A program made the translations under genes and the position numbers. From the NCBI GenBank assembly GCA_947561395.2, contig OX387185.1, positions 23,565,866-23,629,865 on the forward strand: a stretch of DNA of 64,000 nucleotides, read 5' to 3'. Below, one piece after another: positions 1-9,952 of the stretch (its first letter is position 1; each line of letters begins with the position of its first letter). The stretch is from Buxus sempervirens (taxonomy: Eukaryota; Streptophyta; Magnoliopsida; Buxales; Buxaceae). The notes under the pieces are model-generated. The model made no database searches, was not told the DNA's origin, and saw only the letters and a list, made by a program, of their open reading frames with translations.

Positions 1-827
1 TCAGAACGGTCCAATCTGGACCGTGTTTGCTTCACGGGCAGGTTCAAACCGGACTCCATTCACGAGCAAGAGTGGACCGTATAGAAAATACGGGCAAATG
101 TAAAGTAACATAAAAAACGTAATTTTTCGGCCGGTTGAACCTGATCCAACCCAAACCGGCTTGAACAGGCCCTTTAGACAATTTGGGCTATTTTGAGCCC
201 AATAAAAGACTGTGGGCCCACCAAGACCACCCTGGGCCCACTTGTGAGTGGTCCACCTTAGACTAGCCTATACCAGGCCTGTTTGCAACAAACAGGCCCA
301 GGCCCTTTGACCCTTGGCTAATGGGCCAAATTCAAGCCCACTAAGCCCATTTGCATGTGTAAATAGTTTAAATAAATAACCAAAATGGGTTACCCAATAG
401 CCCAACTGGGCCCAAGGCCCAACCATGGCAACCTACGGGTCTTCCAACGGGACCCAGGTCCGACCCACTCCATTAAATAAAAAAAGATAAAAATCAAACC
501 AAAAGGGACCCACACCTCCAGAGGGCCCCGCCAGACCTAACAAGGCAGCATGCTGGTCTAGGAAAAGGGTGAGCTTGACTCAAAAACCAGGGAGACCCGA
601 GGGACCCGTCAAACTGACGGGGCAGGCCGGGGTGTCTTAGGGCTTCCCCGGACGTAACCGAGGACTTAGCTAGATCTCTAATAAGCCGCAGACCAAACTT
701 AGACCAGATTAGGGCAAAACCGTGTCTGCCTGCACTCTCAGGCAGTAGCGACTCCGAATGTCCCGAGGCACGCACTGAAGGTGCGCCCGGTGTGCGATAT
801 AGGATCCAGGATTTTTAGGTGCGCACA
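1..827 (+). mobile_element. 3' portion of an LTR of the G1 (TGTAGACACC) gypsy family
   Basis: The sequence aligns by eye with the second half of the G1 LTRs (about 12340-13163 and 24590-25417), including the shared end TTAGGTGCGCACA. It differs at perhaps 10-15% of positions, so it is an older member of the family. The LTR stops at 827, and the sequence then switches to the reverse-strand leader of element M. CTAGG at 828-832 is therefore the predicted target duplication. The start lies left of the window, so I cannot tell a solo LTR from the 3' LTR of a full element. A perfect hairpin ACGGTCCA/TGGACCGT lies at 6-24. Small open frames inside, such as 494-775 on the minus strand, recur in every LTR copy and are not genes. 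Confidence 0.85.
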
Positions 828-2114
828 CTAGGGCTTTCTGCCTTTTCTCTGATCTGGCCTGCTTTCGTCTGATTGTCTGATTTGGCCGGCTCTCGTCTGC
901 TTTAAAAGACCATTCTGGACTCAGAGTGCTCCCCGAAGACTCAATGGGTCAAGGCCCACGGCTCTCGGTACTCAATGCATGGATCTGGGGTGGTTCCCCT
1001 GATCAAAGTTAGGTTGGCTTCCTAAATTAGGGCTGAGATAGCCCATGATCTAGGGTTCACTCAATTAGATGCAAAAAGCGGGGGTTGCTGCCCCTAATGG
1101 ACTCTGGATTTTATTCCGATTTTACTCCTCTTATATTCATCATTCACATCCTACTCACCCTCTCATGCTCAACGCAATGTTCATTCAGAAACGTTAGGTG
1201 GGGGAGGATACCCAGCCCGAGACATAAGCTGTAAGACCCTGATTTTTGTGAGTTATTTATTTATTTATTTAGTTATTTATTCTGATGTATAAACTGTGTT
1301 TATCAGGTTATTTTGTGGTTTGAGGGCTTAGCCCATACTCGTATGTACAGGCGTTATATAGCCATTTTTCCGAAAAATCGTAGTATTATCATTTGTATTA
1401 TTAAAGTATAGTTATGTTATTATTAACGCGAATGGATGCGGAACATGTAGTATTTCCAGTGGGCGAGCATGCATAGGATCAAGGAAATGGGAGAGTATTC
1501 GAGCGCGTATGTATCAAGTAAGTGTACTAAAATGGAAAGTAGGGTTGGGTTTATGAGAATACGCTTATCATAATTTGTGAAACATTTTCGTTAAGTCTGG
1601 ACATCAGGAGAGATAGCGATTTCGGCTGGAGTGGCGACTAGGGCTTCTATTCGTGAAGAACCATAAATCGCAAGTGCTGAAAGAAGGAGTTCGGAGCTGA
1701 AGTTCAGTGGGTTATTTCTCTTTGCTCGAGAAGATTTGTTTCGGTAGATTTTTCATTCGCGTGCGTGGCCGGAGAAGTGATCGGCCGAGGTTTTACCATT
1801 CGGGAATAAGCGCACTCAGGTGAGTAGCACGGTTTTACAACTGGGGTTTTGTGCTTTATGTTTCTCTCGAGATTATTCTGATGCATGGTTTATATATCAA
1901 CTGATAGTATGAGTTTTTCTGGTTTTCTGGTTTTCGGGAAATTACATGAACAGAGTCTCCGGATTTAATTTTATATTTGAAAATGAAAGTGTTTAGATTA
2001 ATTCCAAATATGGTTGGGAAGTCTTCTGGGAGTATTAGGAGTGTATTGGAGTAGTTACAGAGCTTCACAGACCGACCAGTCATGTAGATCTCAAAATAAA
2101 AGAGAAATGAAAAT

Positions 2115-2405
2115 CACAGGGGGTATCCGCTCACCTCGCGCTCACCGGCGCTCACCTCAGAGGTAGGCGCCCCGTTAAAAACAACCCACCGCCGAGCTCG
2201 CGCCCGGCTGCCGCTCAGCTCGCGCTCAGCGGAAAACGATGCGCCCATCTCGCGCGAATCTCGCGCCCACCTCACGCCCATCTCGCGCTCATCTCACGCT
2301 CACCTAGCGTCGGGTGAGCGGCAGGTCGATTTTACCCTTTTTCTTCACCGCCGACCGGCGCTCACCTCGCGCCCACCTCAGTAAGTGAGCGGCAGACCTA
2401 TTTTG
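2115..2405 (+). repeat. GC-rich degenerate array inside the Tekay-like LTR
   Basis: Words such as CGCTCACCTCGCGC and GCGCCCACCTCA recur about a dozen times with variation, and complementary pairs such as GGTAGGCGCC and GGCGCTCACC are present. The surrounding LTR is AT-rich, so this is a CpG island-like block. Similar wording appears in the unrelated G2 LTR (about 40020-40090 and 41060-41260). Confidence 0.7.
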
Positions 2406-2994
2406 CTTACTGAAATGGAATTTCTGATTTGACCAAGAGTATTTGCATTACTTAGGGGTTAAACCACTTCACTACTCACTTGGTTAGGAACCTGAGAAAC
2501 CATTTTGTCTATGAAATTATTAGAGGAAAAATTAGTGAACCTCTTAAGAGTTGTTAAGTTGAGTTTAGGTTACTTATGAGTATTGTGCCGGACACCATAC
2601 TAGTAAGAGTTACCAGTTGCTTTTCCTTGTTCTATACACTGTTTTGATTGAGAAGTTATTGTATTTCTGGTTTCGCTTGTTGGAAACTTTAAATGTATTG
2701 AAAGGATTTCCTTGGTATGAATGCATTGAGTTTTACTTCCATATGAATTGTGTTACGGAAATGAGAAATTACTGAATGTACTTGAGGTACTGCTTGGTCC
2801 AGAGGGACAGGTGATGAATTGTGATGGGTTTTTACATGATGTGGGATGAATGGTTTTGTTTTGATATTGAAATTGAGATTATACGATGTTTACTGTTTTG
2901 GTCTAGCTTGTCCTGGATCCAGATGTTTAAGCTTAGTAATGTGATGTTATTGTTGGTTGTTGGAATTGCATGGCCTTGTGTGTTGCCACGACCG

Positions 2995-3130
2995 GTGTAG
3001 AGCAGCCAGAAACCCTGAGTAGGCCTGGTTGTCAATGCAGAAACCCGGGGAGTAGGCCTGCATTGGATGACGAAACCCTGAGTAGGCCGTCATTTCAGAG
3101 TATCCGAAACCCTGAGTAGGCCGGAACTGT
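2995..3130 (+). repeat. Four-unit hairpin array with constant 17-base core and variable stems
   Basis: The core GAAACCCTGAGTAGGCC occurs four times, once slightly altered. Each copy is bracketed by bases that pair with each other: CCA/TGG (3006-3028), CAATGCA/TGCATTG (3033-3065), ATGAC/GTCAT (3067-3093) and TCC/GGA (3103-3125). The brackets differ between units but stay complementary. The sister LTR at 59470-59556 has two of the same pairs, AATGC/GCATT and ATGAC/GTCAT. Confidence 0.85.
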
Positions 3131-4395
3131 GTACATGGAGGTGTGGAGTGTCTACTTGGCATGTTTAATTTATCAACTAAACGATAGTCATGACATTGAC
3201 CAATCGATGTGTTATTGTACTTAACTGAGATGTGATTTGTTGGATTTGAACTTGGGAAATTGATGTTGGTTGTTTAAACGTATTGTAGTGTTGTCGATGC
3301 ATAGTTTTAAAATGTGATTCAACTATTTCTGCATGCATGTGCTACTCGCTGAGATATTCGTATCTCACTCTGTTGTTGTTCTGTTTTTCAGATACTCGTG
3401 GTGAGGGGATTACTGGGGTAGATCCTGCTGAGGCATATAGGGAGGAAGACTACTATTACCTTCCTTAGACTTGTAGGTTATCTGTTCTGAATTTGAGAAC
3501 TTTGAATTAATTGAGATGTATTAAAGTAAATTGGGGATGAACCATATGATTCCAGTTTAGTTTAAATGTTACAATTTTGCATAAATGGAAATATGCACTC
3601 TGTCAGGTTATAGATGTATGATTATCCAGCGATCATAAATTGATTAACGATCCTTGCCTAACCTCCGTGAGACGTGTTATATCTTTAATGAACAACACGG
3701 ATCCGGGGCGTTACATAAGCCTACAATGGTCTGGACCAGTACTGGATCCTCGCGTGCCACGGCAAGAAACCAGTGGTGCTAATGGACTCCAGAAAACTGG
3801 GGGGATGGGTTTACCCTGCTTTCCCCGGCAAGCCACGGGAGCGTAGGTGCTAATACCATCCCAAAGATCAGTTCATAGTAAGAAGAAGGGTAGGCTGCTA
3901 GAGAGGTCTAAGTTTTGGTAAAGAAGTAGCAATATCCGATTCACTCATCTATCAAAGGTCGGATCATTCACGCATCCTCCCTCGTGCGTATCACCCCACG
4001 CAGTTCCATCACGCCAATGCGGGAATTTTAAACAAACCATCCACGGTGTGGTGGTGTGCCCGTGTGTGCAGTTGGGCTGCGTGCTGTGTCTACATGGGTG
4101 AGTTTTGTCTGGACTTTAGGTGATAAAGGAATCCTTACTGCCTCGTATAGTAAGGTGCAGAATTGGCACGTATTACGATGTCCTGGGAGAATCCCCAGGT
4201 AAGTGGAGGGTCACAGGGGACCACTTAAATTCCACTTGCCTTAGGCAATTATCGCGTCCTTGTGGCAGGACTCCCCAGAACACGTAGTTACATGTATTCC
4301 GTGCCTTGCTAAGCGAGGTAGCAAGATTTCCTAAATATCAACTAATTCCCTCTTAAGCTGACTCGGTCTAAGTAGGGTAATACTGGGCTGACTTA

Positions 4396-4413
4396 TCCCC
4401 AGCAGAGTCGCCA
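4396..4413 (-). promoter_or_regulatory. Primer-binding site of element M
   Basis: On the minus strand this reads TGGCGACTCTGCTGGGGA and starts 3 bases inside the 5' LTR end. The same site follows the G1 LTR (13167-13184), and a one-base variant follows the G2 LTR (42536-42553). Ogre/Tat elements are known to prime from a tRNA-Arg; the match to a particular tRNA was not tested. Confidence 0.8.
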
Positions 4414-5468
4414 GGCTGTGCGCGCGTGGGAAACGTGGCACGGGGTAACTTCGGAGTCGCCACCGCCTGATGGGGTGCAGGCGGACACCTGGGTGCCTAA
4501 TCTTGTCTATTAGGGCTTTTTGGTCTGCGGCTTGAGATTCTAAGTCTGTTCTCGGTTGCGGTCTGGGGAAGTCCGTAGACACCCTAGTCCGCCCCGTCGG
4601 ATGACGGGTCCCGTGGGTTCCCTGATTTGAGTCAGTTCTCTTTGGTTCTCACCCGGTTCCTAATCCAGCATGTAATTTAGTTAAGTCTCGGTGGGACCAC
4701 CTGAGTGGTGTGGGTCCCTTTAGTTGATTTTATCTTTGCTTAACTTAATTGTCTGAGTCTGATTGGGTGGGCCCCGTTGAAAGGCCCACGGTGCCCTTGG
4801 TGGGCTTGACTAAGCCCACGTGTGCCCCTGGTGGGCCTCTGCCTAAGCCTAGGAGGTCCTTTGGGCTTAGGTTAATGAGTTGATTTTACTTAATTTGTTT
4901 AAGTTTGAACTTTTGGGTGATTTTCATGCAAAGGGTTAGACTGCATTGGTTGGCAGGCCCTAGGGTGGGCCCCCATGATGGTTTCCAAGGGTGCTTTGGA
5001 ACTATTTTTATTTAGTTTTGCCAAGAATGGGCTACTCACTGGGCTTGGGCCCCGTGATCCAGTTTTGGGCCTGAAAGCCCAAATTCCATGAAGTTAGGGC
5101 TTGAGCCCTTCACTTGGTTTGGTTAGTGGGCTTTGGCGGGCCCGATAGGCCCTTGCCCTAGGTCTCGGCCAAACCACGCAGTTTAAACATCATTCCACAC
5201 ATCAAGGCTCGGGTGTGCCGCATTGGGTTTGGCCTGCCCGGTTCAAATGGTTCATTTCACTTAACTTATTCATTTGCATGCCTTTGAGCTTATCGGGCTT
5301 GGTGGGCCCTGTTGGAAGGCCCACTAGGGTACCAAGTTGGACCGGTGGTCCAGGTCCCAAGTTGGGTTTCCGGGTGACCCGGAAACCCTGTTGGTTCAGT
5401 GGTTTTGGTTCAAATCGCTCCCAAAAGTCGGCAAGACATCGAAACATACAAACAAACACATTTCTGGG

Positions 5469-5535
5469 TGTATTCGGCCTTGGTGGCCGGATACACATGG
5501 GCCCTAGGTGATCCGGCCTGAGTTGCCGGATCACC
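5469..5535 (-). repeat. Downstream hairpin pair of the M LTR
   Basis: Two adjacent dyads occur. One has arms GTGTATTCGGCC and GGCCGGATACAC (one wobble). The other has arms GGTGATCCGGC and GCCGGATCACC (perfect 11 bp). Both resemble the pre-TATA hairpins of this LTR (GTATCCGG..CCGGATAC). Confidence 0.85.
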
Positions 5536-7130
5536 TTAAAATAGGCTTTTTTCGGGGTTTGGCCATTGGGGATGGTTTCCAGGGGTTCTAGGGGTCTTCT
5601 ACAACCTGTGTGGGCCCCTGTGTGGGCCCACATTGGTTCAGGTTCAGGGGAGAAGCCCCATTTGGCTTCTCTTTTGGATTTTTAGCAAGGCAAAGGAGTG
5701 GGCTGAAGGCAAGGAGCTTGCTGCCCTTCTCACTATCTTGGATCAAGCTTGTTACTACAGTGGGGACCAAAGTGTCCCTAATTGGTCTCTGGGACTTCAC
5801 AAACAGCATGCACGAATCCCTGTAGCAATAACAAGACAAGAAGACTGAAAGCATACTCCGCACAATGAAATGCATGAACCTACTCTCATGTGCATCACAC
5901 GGGGCAGCAGGTGCTTGGCTCCCCATTTATACAAATTAGGGTGCATGGCCGGGTTAGGAATGTCCTAACATGCTACTAGGATGGTGGGATAACTCGACAG
6001 CATACCCAATAATCACGATAGCAAATAATTTACATGAAACAACCTAAGTAAGGCATGCTGTAGGAGGCTTGGGACAGCAACCAATGATGGAGGCTTCGTT
6101 GCTGTCCGCGGCAGTACTATGGCAAACGACATATCTATGTATCATTGGGAGGAGGGAATCATGCATTAATACATGGACAATCAACAACCCCCAAAGGGGG
6201 AAAGAGCGTGCATTACTATCCCAAGACAGCAAACCGCAAGGGGGTAAGGGAACATGCTTACCACTTCGACCAACTAACCAACTAAGAAGGGAGACATACC
6301 AAACACCCTCAGCAGCAGCAAACGATTAGTAAAAAGAAACAAACAAAAAAGAATAGCAGCTTGCATGCGTGAGAAGCTAATCAAGCGTGTAAATATAGCG
6401 AGAAAGGCATGCTCATGGGATTCTAGGATGCATGGCACTACACATGTAGAATCTAACAAGAAAGAAAGCCAAAGGAAGATTATCCAGCAAGATTTAAGCC
6501 TAGGCTTATTGCTCATCACGAAGTCTCTACAGAAGGGAAAGAGAAGGGGGATTTACGGGGATACATTTGACTAAAAGCAGAGAAGAGACAAACCCCTCCT
6601 AGAGATGCTTAAAAGGAAATCAAAACAGAAACTTATGAGCATTAAACTTACGTAAGAAAAGGGACTCTCATGCTCCTACGGACCTATACGTGGACCGCTT
6701 GCCTCCGAAGGTCCCCATGCCATGCAAAAGAGCATAAAATGCATGCAATGCAGACACTAACCCCAGATTCGAGCTAGTGAAGGAGATACACAAAAGAAAC
6801 TGTCGAGAATGCTCTCATTTTTATATATGTATAAGCAAATGTGCCAAAAAGACTCACCTTGTGGTTCTTGGGTTGCTATGTAGTGTGGAAGCTCCTCCTT
6901 GAAGCTGGACAGCAACCAAAAGCTTCTTCTCCTTGTGCGAACAGCACTTACACTCCTTCTCGTTGGGGTGTGAGTGCGGTGGAAGAAGAAAGGAGAAGGG
7001 TGGGAGGGCTTGAGATGGTGTGGGAAGGTGGTGGAGCCAAAGGAGCTCAAGAGAAGGTGGTTCGGATGGTGAAGGAAAGGGGAGAAAAAGGGTAAAAGCC
7101 AGCAACCATTGGAAAGGGGGCTGCTGCCCC

Positions 7131-7138
7131 CTTTTATA
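7131..7138 (-). promoter_or_regulatory. TATA box of the M LTR
   Basis: TATAAAAG on the minus strand lies immediately downstream of the hairpin cluster. It is in the same relative place as the TATA boxes of P, R, G1 and G2. Confidence 0.7.
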
Positions 7139-7149
7139 ACTTTCTTAAT

Positions 7150-7396
7150 GTATCCAGACTTGGAGTCCGGATACACTATATACCATGTGTATCCGGCCTC
7201 CAAGGCTGGATACACTAAGCTGCCTTTGTATCCGGTCTTGGAGTCCGGATACAAAACATAATAATTGGCAAAAATTAATTCCGCCGCGAATTTGTCGGGG
7301 AATCGGCGCGAATCTCGCCGAGCAAATCTTCGTATCCGGCCTTGAAGTCCGGATATACATAAGGGTATGTGTATCCGGTATATTTGACCGGATACA
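7150..7396 (-). repeat. Pre-TATA cluster of five GTATCC..GGATAC hairpins
   Basis: Five dyads of about 25 bp lie at 7150-7174, 7187-7215, 7226-7254, 7332-7357 and 7371-7396. The outer arms GTATCC/GGATAC are constant; the inner arms vary (AGACT/AGTCC, GGCCT/AGGCT, GGT/ACC) and mostly still pair. The same cluster with other inner arms is found in the P and R LTRs. Confidence 0.85.
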
Positions 7397-8115
7397 AATC
7401 AACAAATTACGGATTTGCCCTTCGACTTGACCGATTCGACCGATTTGACACTTTTGGATATCTACGGATTGCCCCGTACGAATTTTTGTTTAGTCCTTGA
7501 GATTTTTGGATATTCAAGATTTAGTCCCCGAGATATTTTGCTGTGGTGGCAGCCACGTGTGCAGCTCCTGCGCCACGTGTGCAGTTTCCGGCTTTTGCTG
7601 CCCGGAAACTTCGACAGCTCATATCTCTTTCATCTAATCTCCGATTTGAGCAAACTCAATTGCGTTGAACTCGTATCGGAGCCCTCTATTCAATGACATA
7701 GGGTTAAGCACTTGGCACGGGGTTCGAGGAAAAGTTAACTTTCGGCTCATCCTCAAGTTTGACCGCCCGCAGAACCCTCATCCGGACTCCAATTCCTGCA
7801 CACCCAGTTGCGTTGGAACCATGTCGAGATTCTTTATCCAATGGTATAGAGCAAGGTACTTGGCATGGAATTCGAGGAAAAGTCAACTCTCGGCTCTTCC
7901 TCAAGTTTGACCGCCCGCAGAACCCTCATCCGGACTCCGATTCCTGCAAACCCAGTTGCGTTGGACTCGTGTCGGGATTCTCTATCCATTGAGATAAATC
8001 AAGGTGGCCAAATTTTATCTGATTAAAAGGTCAACTTTCCACTCCTCAGGGTTTGACTTTTTAGCCGGGTTTTGCATTTCCGGCTTTTTGGGAGCGCAAA
8101 AATGAGGTGCTTACA

Positions 8116-8603
8116 GCTGCCCCACATTGGGACAAAGCTAAAACAAAAAACAAAAAAGAGAAAGGAAATAAAAAGGATGAATAGATTCCTGAATGAATTT
8201 GCATGACCATTTCGACCAAGTTGTCACAATTTCTGCAAGAGGATGAAAGGCCATCCTTTCTTTATTTCCCCAGTTTTCAAAGTTATATCTCTAGTCAAAC
8301 CATTTGAGCCTAACTCTCTTTCTTTTAATCCACTGAGTCATGAGTCCTAAATTTGGTGCTGGGTAAAGAAAGGAAGACATGAATGAGCAAAAACAAAGAA
8401 AAGGAAAAGAAAGCAGAAAACACACTGGGACTTGCTAATCAGAGAAAAAAGCCAAGATGACCCCAGAACAAAGGAAAGAAAAAGCAAAATGCCAGAGGAA
8501 GAGTTGCTCCAGAAAACCTAAGACTTAAGGGTAAGCCAGCTTCAGAGCCTAGTAGAAACCATTTTGCATTTCTACTAAATTCGGAAAACATCAAAAGGAC
8601 TAA
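8116..8603 (+). other. Internal 3' non-coding segment of P
   Basis: This is purine-rich DNA with AAGAAAGGAAA-type words and no plausible gene. By homology with G1 it lies downstream of the gag-pol zone. It is broken off on the left by M and on the right by S, whose duplication ACTAA occupies 8599-8603. Confidence 0.75.
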
Positions 8604-8831
8604 TGAAAGAGTAGGAGACTACTCTACAGGTCCTCGATCTACAACAATTATGATCTTAACAATACGGAAACATACACATAGAATTTATACGAGGAAACCT
8701 GAATCCAGATCCAGGAAAAACCTCGAGTCTATATGAGGCGACTAACCCTTAGAATCTTCACTATTAAATGAAAAGCAATTACAAAGGAAAAAACACTTAA
8801 CCTTTACAATTGAACTCACTTAACAGCAATC

Positions 8832-9038
8832 CACAGCTCGAATCCACGAACTGTAACACAACTTGAATCCACAAGCTGCAATTCACGATCAATCCAGATC
8901 CACAGCTTGAATCCACGAACTGTAACACAACTTGAATCCACAAGCTGCAATTCATGATCAATCCAGATCCACAGCTCGAATCCATGAACAGTAACACAAC
9001 TTGAATCCACAAGCTGCAATTCACGATCAATCCAGATC
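8832..9038 (-). repeat. 69-bp tandem repeat, three copies, 3' LTR of S
   Basis: Copies start at 8832, 8901 and 8970. Each holds two small dyads around the constant loop AATCCA: CTTG-AATCCA-CAAG, and CTCG or CTTG-AATCCA-CGAA. The stems change and remain mostly paired. The 5' LTR has four copies (32197-32472). Confidence 0.85.
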
Positions 9039-9429
9039 GTAACAATCACCTCAGAGCCCACTGAGATGATCCAATGCAATAGGAATCCACCTATGCATCC
9101 ATCAAGCTCGATCACCAATCCAGGAGATCATACGATCATGTGAAGTTCCGAAATGAAGAAGAATCCTCAAACTTCAATTCCAGGAGATCTCTCTCAGATC
9201 TCCCCCTCACTCGATCACCGACTCTCTAAAGATGAATTGATTGAATCTCGAACACCTCAAGATTCAAATCGAATTGATCAAAAGAAAAAAGTCCTTTCTA
9301 AAAAAATACAGCTCGTCTATTTAAAGAAGAAAAACTCAGATAGCATCGAGCGCTGGTGGCGTCGCCTTGCGATCGGGGTAGACGGCTGGAAGCGAACTCA
9401 AGTCCCGCTCAAATCCAAATTGACCCAGT

Positions 9430-9720
9430 TAAGGGCGCGCTGCCAGCGCGCTGCTAGCAGGAGGGAACGCGGCATGTGCACAACTAATTTTTAGATTCTT
9501 CAATCTTGCTCTGCGCTACCAGCGGCGTGTCGGCGTCGTCTTACGACGCAAGTATGCGTTCTTTACTTTCAAAGCGCTATTTCACTTATGCGCTGCCAGC
9601 GGAGTGGTAGCGGCGTTGTTCCTCGCAAGTGTCTTTACGAAATGTTCTTTATTTAGAAAACCTTACATTTCCTTGAGCTACCAGCGAAGTGGTAGCTGTG
9701 TGGCAGCATCACCTTCCTCT
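9430..9720 (-). repeat. GC-rich CCAGC dyads in U3 of S
   Basis: Dyads include GCTACCA-GCGAAG-TGGTAGC (about 9679-9698) and CGCTGCCA-GCGGAG-TGGTAGCG (about 9592-9614, one wobble), with further imperfect GCGCTGCCAGC forms. They sit upstream of the TATA-like box. CpG-rich palindromic repeats are a known feature of Sirevirus LTRs. Confidence 0.8.
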
Positions 9721-9830
9721 TTATTAAATTCACAGAACTTACATTTTGATTGTGCACATCTTGAAGATTATTAGAAGATATAATTTGTCAAACATTTGCC
9801 ATATAAGGAGTGTGAGTTTTCACACTTACA

Positions 9831-9844
9831 ATCTCCCCTTTGGC
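9831..9844 (-). promoter_or_regulatory. Polypurine tract of S
   Basis: On the minus strand GCCAAAGGGGAGAT directly precedes the 3' LTR. A TTTGCCAAAGGGGGAGAT-type tract is characteristic of Sireviruses. Confidence 0.85.
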
Positions 9845-9952
9845 AAATGCCTGAAAACAAACTTAAAACAGTGCTTAATATCAAATTCAGATAATATTGA
9901 TTTCCATTTAAACATTCAAAACACAATGATAAGGGAGAACTCAGAATTTCAT

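Larger units (their letters stand above)
1230..3715 (+). mobile_element. Solo LTR, chromovirus Tekay/Del-like, TSD TAAGC
   Basis: This 2486-bp unit begins TGTAAGACCC, ends GGGGCGTTACA and is flanked by the direct repeat TAAGC at 1225-1229 and 3716-3720. No internal region is present, so it is a solo LTR left by recombination between two LTRs. The length and the GGGGCGTTACA end are typical of large chromovirus LTRs; family placement is inference, because no coding domain survives. A relative lies at 57331-60011. It contains a GC-rich block (about 2120-2400) built of GCTCACCTCGCGC-like words, and a hairpin array at 2995-3130. Confidence 0.85.
828..4395 (-). other. 5' untranslated leader of element M, split by a solo LTR
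   Basis: The pieces 828-1229 and 3716-4395 are the reverse complement of the leader following the G2 primer site. Shared landmarks are the CGGGCTGGGTATCC stretch, the CAGCAACCCCCGC stretch and the TTTGCATC run. The solo LTR 1230-3715 sits between them. No coding potential is seen. Confidence 0.8.
828..8115 (-). mobile_element. Element M: 5' end of an Ogre/Tat-like gypsy element
   Basis: Read on the minus strand, this is a 5' LTR (8115 down to 4417), a primer site, and then a leader matching the 5' leader of G2 (42560-43630). Its internal region continues left of the window. It was later interrupted by a Tekay-like solo LTR (1230-3715, TSD TAAGC) and by a G1-family LTR ending at 827. On the right it abuts plus-strand internal DNA of element P, so M inserted into P; GCTGC at 8116-8120 is the predicted duplication. 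No coding domain of M lies in the window. Its completeness cannot be judged. Confidence 0.85.
4417..8115 (-). repeat. 5' LTR of element M, 3.7 kb
   Basis: On the minus strand it begins TGTAAGCACCTCATTTTTGC at 8115 and ends GCGCGCACAG.. at 4417, 3699 bp, about the same as P's 3' LTR once later insertions are removed. Order along the minus strand: U3 tandem repeats carrying the GTTGACTTTT and CGACACGGTTCCAACGCAAC-type words (about 8060-7620), a hairpin cluster (7396-7150), a TATA box (7138-7131), a short leader with a splice-donor-like AAG|GTGAGT near 6857, a long AT-poor middle part rich in GGGCCC words, a second hairpin cluster (5535-5469), and the conserved GC-rich end. No protein of its own is supported. 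Confidence 0.9.
8604..9830 (-). repeat. 3' LTR of S
   Basis: It is 1227 bp and on the minus strand begins TGTAAGTGTGAAAACTCACA, itself an inverted repeat. It carries GC-rich dyads (9430-9720) upstream of a TTTAAATAG TATA-like box (about 9315-9325), then three copies of a 69-bp tandem repeat (8832-9038). It matches 31970-33263, which has four copies. Confidence 0.93.

Noticed and set aside
5202-5926. Overlapping open frames of 100-143 codons on both strands
   Set aside because: They lie in the GGGCCC-rich part of the M LTR, have no recognisable domain and are broken up in the related LTRs of P and G2. Chance frames in GC-rich DNA.
6757-7254. 165-codon minus-strand frame as a gene
   Set aside because: It covers the hairpin cluster, TATA box and leader of the M LTR. 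Its amino acids reflect the repeated dyads.
8116-8135. M LTR as a 3' LTR with polypurine tract at 8116
   Set aside because: A primer site follows the other end of this LTR (4396-4413), and 8116-8250 matches G1 on the plus strand. The tract-like word belongs to the target.
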